A stretch of DNA of 64,000 bases, from NCBI GenBank assembly GCA_028281885.1, contig JANQJA010000011.1, forward strand, positions 234,001 to 298,000. Reading direction: 5' to 3'. Both the position numbers and the translations under genes were made by a program. The notes below the pieces were generated by a model. The model was given only the letters and a program-made list of their open reading frames with translations, was not told the origin of the DNA and did not search any database. This DNA comes from Pseudomonadales bacterium. Its GTDB lineage: Bacteria > Pseudomonadota > Gammaproteobacteria > Pseudomonadales > Azotimanducaceae. Shown here piece after piece: positions 56,040-63,849 of this stretch; the stretch's first letter is position 1, and the number at the start of each line of letters is the position of its first letter.

Positions 56040-57404
56040 ATGGGAAAAAAGAAACAGAAGAAGGTTGATCCTCCAAAGTATCGAGGCTTGAAATGGTTCG
56101 ATCAGGCGCTGCCTAAGGAAGTAGAGTCCTGGCCCCGGGATCGTGGGCTGTGGCTGGATGCGGAAGACGACCAGGATGACTGCGCCCGTGGCGCCGTGGA
56201 TCAATATGCCCGTTCAAAGATGTGGCTTTGGGGTGGTCGTCGAATCTTCTTTTTCTGTGACATCCATGCCGATGCGGATGCGTTCTTGTTGTCACTGGTG
56301 GCCTCGGGGGGTGTTCGTAAGACGGGACCCGGCGATGATGACTTTGAACTGACGGATGAAGGGCGCAATGGCTGTTTCATCATTGGCGGTGACTGCTTTG
56401 ACAAGGGCCCCCTGAACCTGCGGCTACTGGAGGCGATCCACCAGCTGATGCTGAAGGGAGCGGAGATTGAACTCCTCGCGGGCAACCATGATATTCGAAC
56501 CTACCTTGGCATCTATTACGCTGAGAGCAAGGAACCTTTGCTGGATCATCTGTTCGTGCGGATGGGCAAGAAGACGGTGCCGCTGTTCAAGGAAATCTAT
56601 GACCTGTTCATTGCTGACCATAACGAACAGCTGAGTTTTGATCAGGCGGACGCGCCGATTCATGACATGCTGTTTCCCTCCCCCAGGTGGTATCACGAGT
56701 TCCCCCGGGCCGCGGCCGACTGGATTCCATCGGAAAAGCTCAGCAAGGAGGTACGTCGGATTCGAGAAAAAGCACTCGAGTTCGAAGAGCGCGCAGCAGG
56801 ATTCGGCCTGACGCTGGCGCAGGTGTATGAAGCTGTGAAGAAATTCCGGGAACTGTTTTTTGATCCCAATGGGCGCTACTACTGGTTCTTTAACAAGATG
56901 AAGATTGCCCACCGGGAGGGCAGCTATCTGTTTGTGCATGCTGGTGTGGACGATGAGGTGGCCTGCCTGATTCGCGATCAGGGGGTGGGTCACGTGAACA
57001 GTGAATTTCGCAGGATGTTGGAGGAAGATCCCTTTTCCCTCTACCACGGTGTACTTGGCAACATGTTCCGGACCAAGTACCGCGAGTTTGATTTCCCGCT
57101 TACGGCCATGGGAGTTCGCGCGCTGCATGAGAGTTCCCTCTATGCGATTGTGCATGGCCACAAGAATCTGTGTCGCGGGCAGCGGGTCGTTTTTCGTGAA
57201 AGCATGCTGAACTTTGAGTGCGATGCCTCCGTGGACTGTAATACACGCGTGATTGAGAACCTGGATGGTCGGGGAGCCGCGGTTGTCGTCTTCACTGAAA
57301 CGGGTCGCGTCAATGCAGTCAGTACCGACTATCCTTACGTGAAGTCATTTCATCCTGGTGCCATTACCGTCGCCGGTGTCACTGTTGGCAGCGAGCGCGC
57401 ATGA
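56040..57404 (+). CDS. Calcineurin-type metallophosphoesterase
   Basis: 454 residues from ATG 56040. All five metal motifs are clear: FFFCDIHADADAF, IIGGDCFDKGPLNL, LLAGNHDIRTYLG, LFVHAGV and IVHGHKNLCRG. The layout resembles serine/threonine protein phosphatases (PPP) with inserted helices, and the N-terminus is basic (MGKKKQKK). It follows the kinase by 91 bases, so it may remove the phosphate the kinase adds. Exact substrate unknown. Confidence 0.85.
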   Translation: MGKKKQKKVDPPKYRGLKWFDQALPKEVESWPRDRGLWLDAEDDQDDCARGAVDQYARSKMWLWGGRRIFFFCDIHADADAFLLSLVASGGVRKTGPGDDDFELTDEGRNGCFIIGGDCFDKGPLNLRLLEAIHQLMLKGAEIELLAGNHDIRTYLGIYYAESKEPLLDHLFVRMGKKTVPLFKEIYDLFIADHNEQLSFDQADAPIHDMLFPSPRWYHEFPRAAADWIPSEKLSKEVRRIREKALEFEERAAGFGLTLAQVYEAVKKFRELFFDPNGRYYWFFNKMKIAHREGSYLFVHAGVDDEVACLIRDQGVGHVNSEFRRMLEEDPFSLYHGVLGNMFRTKYREFDFPLTAMGVRALHESSLYAIVHGHKNLCRGQRVVFRESMLNFECDASVDCNTRVIENLDGRGAAVVVFTETGRVNAVSTDYPYVKSFHPGAITVAGVTVGSERA

Positions 57405-57455
57405 ATGGGGTAAACCTTTCGTCTAAACTGAAAAGATGTGTTCAAGGAGTGCCTT

Positions 57456-58088
57456 ATGTCTGGCGCTGGTAAAGGCAAGAAGAAGTTTCGGTACCGGAAT
57501 ATCGAGAGTCTGGAAGCGGTCTATAACTACCTGGCCACAATCAACAAGGGACTGAAAACCCGGCGACTTGGTTTTGGTAACGACGATGACATGATCGAGA
57601 TGGTGCTGCCTAATGAGGTGGACCTCAACATCATTGCGGAGCTTGGCAAGCGTGGTGGCAGCCTTAATATTGTTGTGAACTGGCAGGGAGTCGCTGAAGT
57701 GGATGTTGCCGATTCGAAAGCGTCGACGGCAGCCAAAGACGGCAAGAATAAGAAGGAGAAGAAGGACAAAAAGAAGGACAAAAAGGAAAAGAAAAAAGAG
57801 CAACAGGACAAAGCCCAAAAGAAAGACAAGAAGTCAGCGTCAGGGCAGTCTGAAGCCAAACAAGAAACGGCGCGACCTGGCAGTGCAAAGGCAGCCCAGC
57901 GAAAGGTCGCCAAGGCGGCGAATCGAAGGGCAGTAAAGAAAGCCGCCGGCAAAAAAACAAAACCCAACGCCAGGAAGGCGGTCCCGGTCAAAAAGACAAC
58001 CGCCCGAAAAAGGCTCACCGAGGAAGTGTCTGGCGCAAAAAAAGCGCGCACCAAAGCCGGGTCAAAACCCCCGGCAGGAAAGGCATAG
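57456..58088 (+). CDS. Amphi-Trp-like domain protein with Lys-rich tail
   Basis: 210 residues from ATG 57456 (AAGGAG upstream). Residues about 10-78 form a small alternating-strand domain starting KFRYRNIESLEAVYNYL and ending SLNIVVNW, which fits the amphi-Trp domain (conserved final Trp). The remaining 130 residues are Lys/Ala/Arg-rich, with runs such as KKDKKEKKKEQQDKAQ and KKAAGKKTKPNARK, like histone H1-type tails. It could be the carrier or target protein of the operon. It ends three bases before the next gene. Confidence 0.75.
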   Translation: MSGAGKGKKKFRYRNIESLEAVYNYLATINKGLKTRRLGFGNDDDMIEMVLPNEVDLNIIAELGKRGGSLNIVVNWQGVAEVDVADSKASTAAKDGKNKKEKKDKKKDKKEKKKEQQDKAQKKDKKSASGQSEAKQETARPGSAKAAQRKVAKAANRRAVKKAAGKKTKPNARKAVPVKKTTARKRLTEEVSGAKKARTKAGSKPPAGKA

Positions 58089-58091
58089 TCA

Positions 58092-59705
58092 GTGCCCATC
58101 GACGAAGGCGTTAACGTCGACCTGCAGTTTCTGATCGTCGAGGTCAAGAAGCAGGCGCGCGCGTCACTTTCCTATCTGGAAAAGCCTTCTGCTGGCAAAC
58201 TCAAAAAGATCAAGGATCGCGAAGATTACGTCGACAATCTAAAAAATACGCTTGAGAACAAGAGCTATTTTCAGATTCACCGGCTCGATGACGATGATCG
58301 TCAGATGAATTACTTCAAAGCGCTGATCACGATAGCGGCAAACCTCGAGCGTTCTTCTGACTATTTCGAGAATATCTGCGATCAGGCCGAATTTCTCGGC
58401 GACCCGCGCCAGATCGAGAAATTCGACCTGCGCCAGTATTACCGCGAGATCAATCGGGCGCTGGACATGATCTATCCAGCTTTGACTCAGCACGATCTGG
58501 GGCTGGCGCAAGGGATCTGTGACGCGGAACAGACCATCGATGAACTCTACGATCAGTCGTTTCTGCAGGTGCGCGACCATTTGAATGATCAGCGCAGAGT
58601 TGATGACAACCTGACCATCCTGTTTATCGTTCGCTATCTTGAACGTGTCGGTGACTCGCTACTCAATATCGGTGAGGCGATCCTCAATATTCACCTCGGT
58701 GAAAAGATGGGTATTCGCCAGTTCCGGAATCTGGAACGAGCGCTGAAGGCCCAGAATATGGATATCCACTCGCCGCATCTGGAATTCAAATCGATTATGA
58801 ATACCAGGTCGGGGTCTCGCGTTGGCAAGGTCGTTAGCTCCGACGAGGCAAACGATGGCAAGAAGACCGTGTTCTACAAAGAAGGGCCAAAGGAAAAGAT
58901 CGACGAAGAGGTGGCTGGCCTGAAGCGCTGGTCCAAGGTATCCAGCGTTGCTGTGCCCGAGGTACTCTGGCATGACAGTCGAAAAAAGCATTCGACGATC
59001 CTGCTGGAATACATCGAAGGTAATGATCTGCTCGAAATCCTGATTAATCAGCGTGGCCGGGTGGGTTCCGCCCTTGATCTGCTGACAGAAAGTCTAACAA
59101 ACCTTTGGGACCAGACCCGTCGGAACAAGCCGGTCAAATCCAACTACATTGCCCAATTGGTTCGCCGTACCGATGACATCGTGTCAGTGCATGGGCAGCT
59201 ATTCAATGTCGAAGAGAATATGGAGCATGTGCTGAAACGGGCGAAGAAACTCGAATCCGGATTGAAGGCACCATTCAGCACGCTGATTCACGGTGATTTC
59301 AACGTTGACAATATTATCTATCGGCCAGAATCCCAGCACGTCTACTTTGTTGACGTTCATCGGAGCGGGCAAGGCGACTACGTTCAGGATATTTCGGTAT
59401 TCCTGGTGTCGAACTTCCGTGTTCCCATCTTTAGTCCCGACATCCGCAGCCGTCTCGACGAAGCAAACACCAGAATGTTTGATAGCGCGCGGGATTATGC
59501 CCGTCGGAATAATGATGATACCTTTCATGCGCGGCTGGCACTGGGGGTCTTCCGTTCGTTGATTACATCAACCCGGTTTCTGTTCGATGAGAGTTTTACC
59601 TCGGATATGTTCTCCCGGGGCACGACGCTGTTACATGAATTGCTGGATCAGGAAAGTAACCTGAAGAAGTTCGAGCTGTCGCCGGATTACTTTCTGTACC
59701 GATGA
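58092..59705 (+). CDS. PhoU domain fused to aminoglycoside-phosphotransferase-like kinase
   Basis: 537 residues from GTG 58092. Residues about 1-225 form two three-helix PhoU-like bundles with ERSSDYFENICDQAEF and ERVGDSLLNIGEAIL, the Glu-x-x-Asp metal pattern of PhoU. Residues about 250-535 are an APH/choline-kinase fold: ILLEYIEGNDLLEIL hinge, catalytic HGDFNVDNII (HGDxxxxN) and VDVHRSGQGDYVQDI (metal Asp). I know of no characterised protein with this order. It overlaps the ATP-grasp gene. Confidence 0.8.
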   Translation: MPIDEGVNVDLQFLIVEVKKQARASLSYLEKPSAGKLKKIKDREDYVDNLKNTLENKSYFQIHRLDDDDRQMNYFKALITIAANLERSSDYFENICDQAEFLGDPRQIEKFDLRQYYREINRALDMIYPALTQHDLGLAQGICDAEQTIDELYDQSFLQVRDHLNDQRRVDDNLTILFIVRYLERVGDSLLNIGEAILNIHLGEKMGIRQFRNLERALKAQNMDIHSPHLEFKSIMNTRSGSRVGKVVSSDEANDGKKTVFYKEGPKEKIDEEVAGLKRWSKVSSVAVPEVLWHDSRKKHSTILLEYIEGNDLLEILINQRGRVGSALDLLTESLTNLWDQTRRNKPVKSNYIAQLVRRTDDIVSVHGQLFNVEENMEHVLKRAKKLESGLKAPFSTLIHGDFNVDNIIYRPESQHVYFVDVHRSGQGDYVQDISVFLVSNFRVPIFSPDIRSRLDEANTRMFDSARDYARRNNDDTFHARLALGVFRSLITSTRFLFDESFTSDMFSRGTTLLHELLDQESNLKKFELSPDYFLYR

Positions 59706-59728
59706 ACGCTCGATCGAGGAATCAGACA

Positions 59729-60610
59729 ATGAATATAGGGGTCATCGGTATCCGGGGCGCATGGTCAACCGAATCCTTGAGTCGTCATCTGGCCGCCAAG
59801 GGAGCCGGCGGTACCGTGCTTGAGTTGAGCGAGATTGGCTATGACCTGGACCTGAATGAGTTCTCGCACCTCGACCACGACCTGCGATCATTTGACGCTT
59901 TTGTCCTGAAGAAGATGGGGCGTTCCTATTCGCACCGACTACTGGACGAACTGGAATTGCTGGAGTTACTTGAACGGCAGGGATTTCGATTCTTCTCGCA
60001 ACCCTCGCGGATCAGCCGGATGATCAGTCGACTGAGTTGTACCATCCGGCTGCGCGAGAACGACATTCCAATGCCCCCCACCTATGTGACAGAGAAGGTG
60101 GAAGAAGCGGCGAGATGGGCTGAACAGCACCTGCCGGTGATTCTGAAACCACTCTACAGTACCAAGGCCCGGGGCATGATGAAGCTGGACGATCCGGAAC
60201 TGATCCGGGGCCAGCTCGAGGATTTCCAGCGATCTGGCGGCACTATCTTCTACCTGCAGCAGATGGTGGAGCTTGATGGCGTCGATCACGGCCTGGTGTT
60301 TCTGGGCGGCGAATTTATCGGTGCCTATTCCCGCGTCGGCGATGGCTCCTCCTGGCATACGACCACCCGCGAGGGTGGACGCTATCGGGTCTGCAACCCA
60401 ACGCAGGAGCTCATCGATCTGGCAGAGCGAGCGCAGCGTCCGTTTGGTCTGGACTTTACCTGCGTTGATGTGGCGGAAACTCGTGACATGGGGCCCATTG
60501 TGTTCGAGGTGTCTGCCTTTGGTGGTTATCGTGGTCTTTATGAAAGCGCAGGCATCGACGCATCGGATCTGCTGACTGACTATGCAATTCGTCAGCTGCA
60601 GACCGCCTGA
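59729..60610 (+). CDS. ATP-grasp ligase (RimK-like; GAK-type)
   Basis: I choose ATG 59729 (GAGGAAT eight bases upstream), giving 293 residues starting MNIGVIGIRGAWS; the ATG at 59702 overlaps the previous stop and is the alternative. The ATP-grasp fold is seen in LPVILKPLYSTKARGMMKL (ATP-binding lysine loop) and in GPIVFEVSAFGGYRGLYES near the metal site. RimK-type enzymes join amino acids or peptides to a carboxylate. It is the last gene of the operon. Confidence 0.84.
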   Translation: MNIGVIGIRGAWSTESLSRHLAAKGAGGTVLELSEIGYDLDLNEFSHLDHDLRSFDAFVLKKMGRSYSHRLLDELELLELLERQGFRFFSQPSRISRMISRLSCTIRLRENDIPMPPTYVTEKVEEAARWAEQHLPVILKPLYSTKARGMMKLDDPELIRGQLEDFQRSGGTIFYLQQMVELDGVDHGLVFLGGEFIGAYSRVGDGSSWHTTTREGGRYRVCNPTQELIDLAERAQRPFGLDFTCVDVAETRDMGPIVFEVSAFGGYRGLYESAGIDASDLLTDYAIRQLQTA

Positions 60611-60652
60611 TAGAAACGCCACCCGACCTGTCGGGAAGCTTATCGAGTAAGT

Positions 60653-61099
60653 TCAATGAATAGCGGGGAGCTCAGCGCCTGACGTTTTCGTCATGCGCGT
60701 TGTTGCGTGATAGCGAGAGGTGGCTCGGTGTATTTCGAGCCATCGACGAGCGTCGGCTTCATCAGCGAACACGACGACCGGAACCGCGTCACCCCGTATC
60801 TGGCTGGCAACCTGTCGAAGCATTTGTCGCAGACGTGACGTCGGGGCATACATTGCGATCGCTCCCCGCGACTTGAACTGAATCGTTTCCTTGGCGCTGT
60901 GAGACAGCTCCATTGTCAGGTGATGGTTGCTTTCAATATGCGTTTCCGGTGCGACGATGACGATCTCCCAGAGTTCATTGGAGTAGGCGGTTAACTCACC
61001 CAGTTCAAGAACCGCATGTAGAAGTCCTGCCACCGAGACGCCGCCGCTGACGTGGGTGCTGACAAGACCGTACCGATCCATACGTCGTGTAGTTGTCAT
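60653..61099 (-). CDS. STAS/SpoIIAA-like domain protein
   Basis: 148 residues with the SpoIIAA-like pattern: YGLVSTHVSGGVSVAGLLHAV at the start, WEIVIVAPETH mid-protein and VVVFADEADARRWLEI at the end. Such domains bind nucleotides, lipids or partner proteins. Last gene of the sigma-factor run; 133 bases separate it from the hydrolase. Function unknown. Confidence 0.6.
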   Translation of the reverse strand: MTTTRRMDRYGLVSTHVSGGVSVAGLLHAVLELGELTAYSNELWEIVIVAPETHIESNHHLTMELSHSAKETIQFKSRGAIAMYAPTSRLRQMLRQVASQIRGDAVPVVVFADEADARRWLEIHRATSRYHATTRMTKTSGAELPAIH

Positions 61100-61232
61100 C
61101 GAAGTGTCCAGCCAAGACTTGATTCATCTTAGAGCCTGGATAGACGAACGATGTGACGGAACTCACAATTTCAGCGACCGGCCTGACGAGCGGAACAATG
61201 ACGGTCTCAGATGTGCGGCCTTGGGGACTGTT

Positions 61233-61934
61233 CTATGACATATCTATGACACGGTTCACAAATCTGCTCGCCTGCATGGCGGCTTCCCGATAGACATCAT
61301 CTCCTTGGTCGCGGCGCCTGGCCAGCACCGCATAGCTGTGATCAGCGGTGTCGAGCAGATGAAGATCAATGTTAGCGGATCGGGAACTGACTTCCTGCAG
61401 CAGTGCCGGATCAGCCATCCGGTCGCGCGAGCCATTGATGATGAATTGCGGCACCGTGTTGGCAATGAGCGGGGCGGCACGACTGGTATCGGGTTTGCCG
61501 GCAGGATGAAGCGGAAACGAGAAGCAAACTAGGCAGGTAATCCTGTTGCTGTGTGCATAGGGTGGCTGGTGAGCGAGGTAGTGGGCACCCATCCGTCCCC
61601 CATAGGAATGCCCGCCAAGCACAATGGGTAACCGCAACGTCTGTTCCGTTGCAAAACCAATCGCGGTGTCGATGACATCCATACAGATATTGGGTCGATC
61701 GGGGCGTCGTCGCCCTGCCTGGGTGAATGGAAAATTGAATCGAAGCGTTGCAAGCTGTTCGGCAGATAACGCTTCCGCCAGCGATTGCATGTGACGATGG
61801 CGCATGTCGGCGCCTGCGCCATGGGCGAGCAGCATGAGGGACGTTGGCCGATCGGGCAGTGACAGGATCGTCGAGATGGTGCCGTGGTCGGTGACGATAT
61901 CCCGCTGGTTCGCCGAATCAGTCACCCGTCGCAC
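61233..61934 (-). CDS. Alpha/beta hydrolase (KANL3/Tex30-like)
   Basis: 233 residues. The oxyanion segment LLAHGAGADMRHRHM and nucleophile elbow VLGGHSYGGRMGAHYLA (Ser about 109) fit an alpha/beta hydrolase. The C-terminal HSYAVLARRRD carries the histidine. GTG start overlaps the anti-sigma gene by 17 bases. Substrate unknown. Confidence 0.82.
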   Translation of the reverse strand: MRRVTDSANQRDIVTDHGTISTILSLPDRPTSLMLLAHGAGADMRHRHMQSLAEALSAEQLATLRFNFPFTQAGRRRPDRPNICMDVIDTAIGFATEQTLRLPIVLGGHSYGGRMGAHYLAHQPPYAHSNRITCLVCFSFPLHPAGKPDTSRAAPLIANTVPQFIINGSRDRMADPALLQEVSSRSANIDLHLLDTADHSYAVLARRRDQGDDVYREAAMQASRFVNRVIDMS

Positions 61935-62631
61935 GCAGTGAAGCGAGGACTCTGTCGCTCAGATGTTGCATACGGTCGGTGCTTTGAACGCGTTCGGACA
62001 ATACCGCAATACCGCCAAAGCTGGTTGCCTGAATATGACCGTCCCAGCCATCGATCGAGAAGGGACGGGCTTCTTCAACCCCAAAAGGCATCAGGATCAC
62101 GGTAAAGTCGCCGGCATCTTCACGCATGACGAGGTGTGCGATCGGTTTGTTTGCGACGACGCATTTGTGCGCGTAAACCACTTCGGTGAGTTCAAGCGGT
62201 GCTTTGATTCCGGTGGCGTCCAGCACGGACTGAACCTCACTGGCGGGCAGATAACTTTCTATCTCACGGGCGATACGCTCTTCAAAGCCGACGTGAGAGG
62301 TAATCTGATTTTCTATCGAAGACCCACTGTCAGGGAGAATCACCAGCAGCGAGCCCAACACCGCAACGACCATCGATGCCGCCACAGCCAGCCAGTACTT
62401 ATGTCTGAGACCGACGCCCGGCTGGTCGGCAAAGCTCTGGCGCAACAATACCCGTGCCTCAAGATTTTCCGGGACCGGCACCGCAAAAGCTTCCCTGACA
62501 CCGTCGTCCAGATTCCTCAACTCATCTTCGAACTGCCGGCAGCTGATGCAGTCGAGACGATGCGCTTCGAGATCCGCGTTGTCCAGCCCGGGATCTGCCA
62601 GCTTGGCACGCCTGAATTCAAGACAGTTCAT
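61918..62631 (-). CDS. Anti-sigma factor with ZAS-type zinc motif (DUF3379-like)
   Basis: 237 residues: cytoplasmic N-terminal domain with HRLDCISC (His24-x3-Cys28-x2-Cys31), the zinc-binding anti-sigma motif; one membrane helix (about 82-100, LAVAASMVVAVLGSLLVIL); and a periplasmic domain. It overlaps the sigma factor by 14 bases, the normal sign of a sigma/anti-sigma pair. The signal it senses is unknown. Confidence 0.82.
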   Translation of the reverse strand: MNCLEFRRAKLADPGLDNADLEAHRLDCISCRQFEDELRNLDDGVREAFAVPVPENLEARVLLRQSFADQPGVGLRHKYWLAVAASMVVAVLGSLLVILPDSGSSIENQITSHVGFEERIAREIESYLPASEVQSVLDATGIKAPLELTEVVYAHKCVVANKPIAHLVMREDAGDFTVILMPFGVEEARPFSIDGWDGHIQATSFGGIAVLSERVQSTDRMQHLSDRVLASLRATGD

Positions 62632-63151
62632 TCAACTCCCCTGGATCGTTCCCTTCGAGCACGTGCTTCAGCTTCTGACGTGCCCGGTGCAGGCGCGTTG
62701 CCACCGTATTTCGGGGCAGGTCAAACATGTTGGCGATCTCTTCAAGGCTGTATCCCTCAATCACCTGTAATAGTAATGGTTCTCTGTACTTGGCGGGTAA
62801 ACCCCGGAGCGCATGGCGCAATGCGAGCACTTCAGGCCTGGCATCGAATTCTTCATGCTCCGCAGGCAGTGTTTCCATTTCCACATCGCTGTATTCGAGT
62901 CGCTTGCGTTCAAATCGGCGCGCATTTTCCCGTCTCAGGATCGTGGTTAGCCAGCTCTTTGCCGCAGCGTCGCTCTCCAGCGAATCCAGAAACCGCCAGG
63001 CTCGCATGAAGGTCTCCTGGACCAGGTCCTCAGCCACCTGCTGGCTACCGGACAGCCAGTAGGCATACCGGTATAGCCACGAACTGTAGGCATTAACGAG
63101 ATGATTAAATCGCTCGTTTGCATCAGGCATGTCATTGGGACCGGGGTTCAT
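62618..63151 (-). CDS. ECF-type sigma factor
   Basis: 177 residues, sigma-70 family group 4. Region 2 includes DLVQETFMRAWRFL and region 4 includes YREPLLLQVIEGYSLEEIAN followed by the helix-turn-helix LPRNTVATRLHRARQKL. Transcribed ahead of its zinc anti-sigma factor, and 15 bases after the FMN reductase, so all probably share a messenger. The promoter it recognises cannot be told from this window. Confidence 0.92.
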   Translation of the reverse strand: MNPGPNDMPDANERFNHLVNAYSSWLYRYAYWLSGSQQVAEDLVQETFMRAWRFLDSLESDAAAKSWLTTILRRENARRFERKRLEYSDVEMETLPAEHEEFDARPEVLALRHALRGLPAKYREPLLLQVIEGYSLEEIANMFDLPRNTVATRLHRARQKLKHVLEGNDPGELNELS

Positions 63152-63166
63152 TGCGACAAATTCCCG

Positions 63167-63730
63167 CTACGACAGCCTTTGCGCCATGTCTGTCAGGCGC
63201 GCGACCAGAGTGCCCGCTCGATCTGACAGCGACGGGTCAACGAACTCCCCCGATTCGGTGAAGGCCTCTCGGGCATTGGCGACCGTAAGTCCCTGAGGCA
63301 GAACAACGCAGCCGATACCCGCCAGCATCGTGCGCAGGTGGCTGGCGGAACGAATACCCCCCAGATTGCTCGGCGCGGCGCTGCAGATCAGAATCACCTT
63401 CCCCTGGAACGGCGCAAGATCCCGTTTCCCCTCGACCCGGCTCGCCCAGTCGATTGCGTTGATCAATAGCGGCGTCATGAATCCATTGTATTCCGGGCAG
63501 GCGATGATGATGGCGTTGGCGGCCAGCAGGCGCTCTCTAAGAATCGCCGCGCCGGGCGGCAGTCCGATTTCGGCCTCGAGGTCAGCATCGTAAATCGGAA
63601 TCTCGAGTTCACGCAGATCCAGTGTTGTGACTGAGGCGCCTGTCTGTTCGGCCATTCCGGTTACGATGCGCAGTGCCTGGCTGTTCAGGGAGCCCTGACG
63701 GCTGCTTCCTGAAAAGGCAAGAATATTCAT
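63167..63730 (-). CDS. NADPH-dependent FMN reductase family protein
   Basis: 187 residues with the flavodoxin-like FMN-reductase pattern: FSGSSRQGSLNSQALRI (phosphate loop) and CPEYNGFMTPLLINAIDW, with APSNLGGIRSASHL. It supplies reduced flavin or reduces quinones or metals in relatives. First gene of the minus-strand sigma-factor run; an AACCCG/CGGGTT inverted repeat lies 35 bases upstream. Confidence 0.9.
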   Translation of the reverse strand: MNILAFSGSSRQGSLNSQALRIVTGMAEQTGASVTTLDLRELEIPIYDADLEAEIGLPPGAAILRERLLAANAIIIACPEYNGFMTPLLINAIDWASRVEGKRDLAPFQGKVILICSAAPSNLGGIRSASHLRTMLAGIGCVVLPQGLTVANAREAFTESGEFVDPSLSDRAGTLVARLTDMAQRLS

Positions 63731-63764
63731 ACAGTGGGGTCCTTGTTTCCGCGAAACTTAGCAT

Positions 63765-63786
63765 AACCCGGGCTGATGGGCGGGTT
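63765..63786. promoter_or_regulatory. Inverted repeat AACCCG-N10-CGGGTT
   Basis: Six-base arms at 63765-63770 and 63781-63786 in the divergent space between the FMN reductase and the DUF35 gene. It could be an operator for either side. Short GC arms, so chance is possible. Confidence 0.35.
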
Positions 63787-63849
63787 GAATGTGTCTTGTT
63801 ATCAGGTTTACTCTACCGCCTCACAATTCTGGATCGACGCGAGGGAAAT

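Noticed and set aside
56424..57161. 245-codon open frame on the minus strand
   Set aside because: Antisense to the metallophosphoesterase, whose metal motifs are intact.
57527..58147. Minus-strand frame rich in Phe/Leu/Ser resembling membrane segments
   Set aside because: It is the antisense of the Lys codons (AAG/AAA read as CTT/TTT) in the amphi-Trp protein tail.
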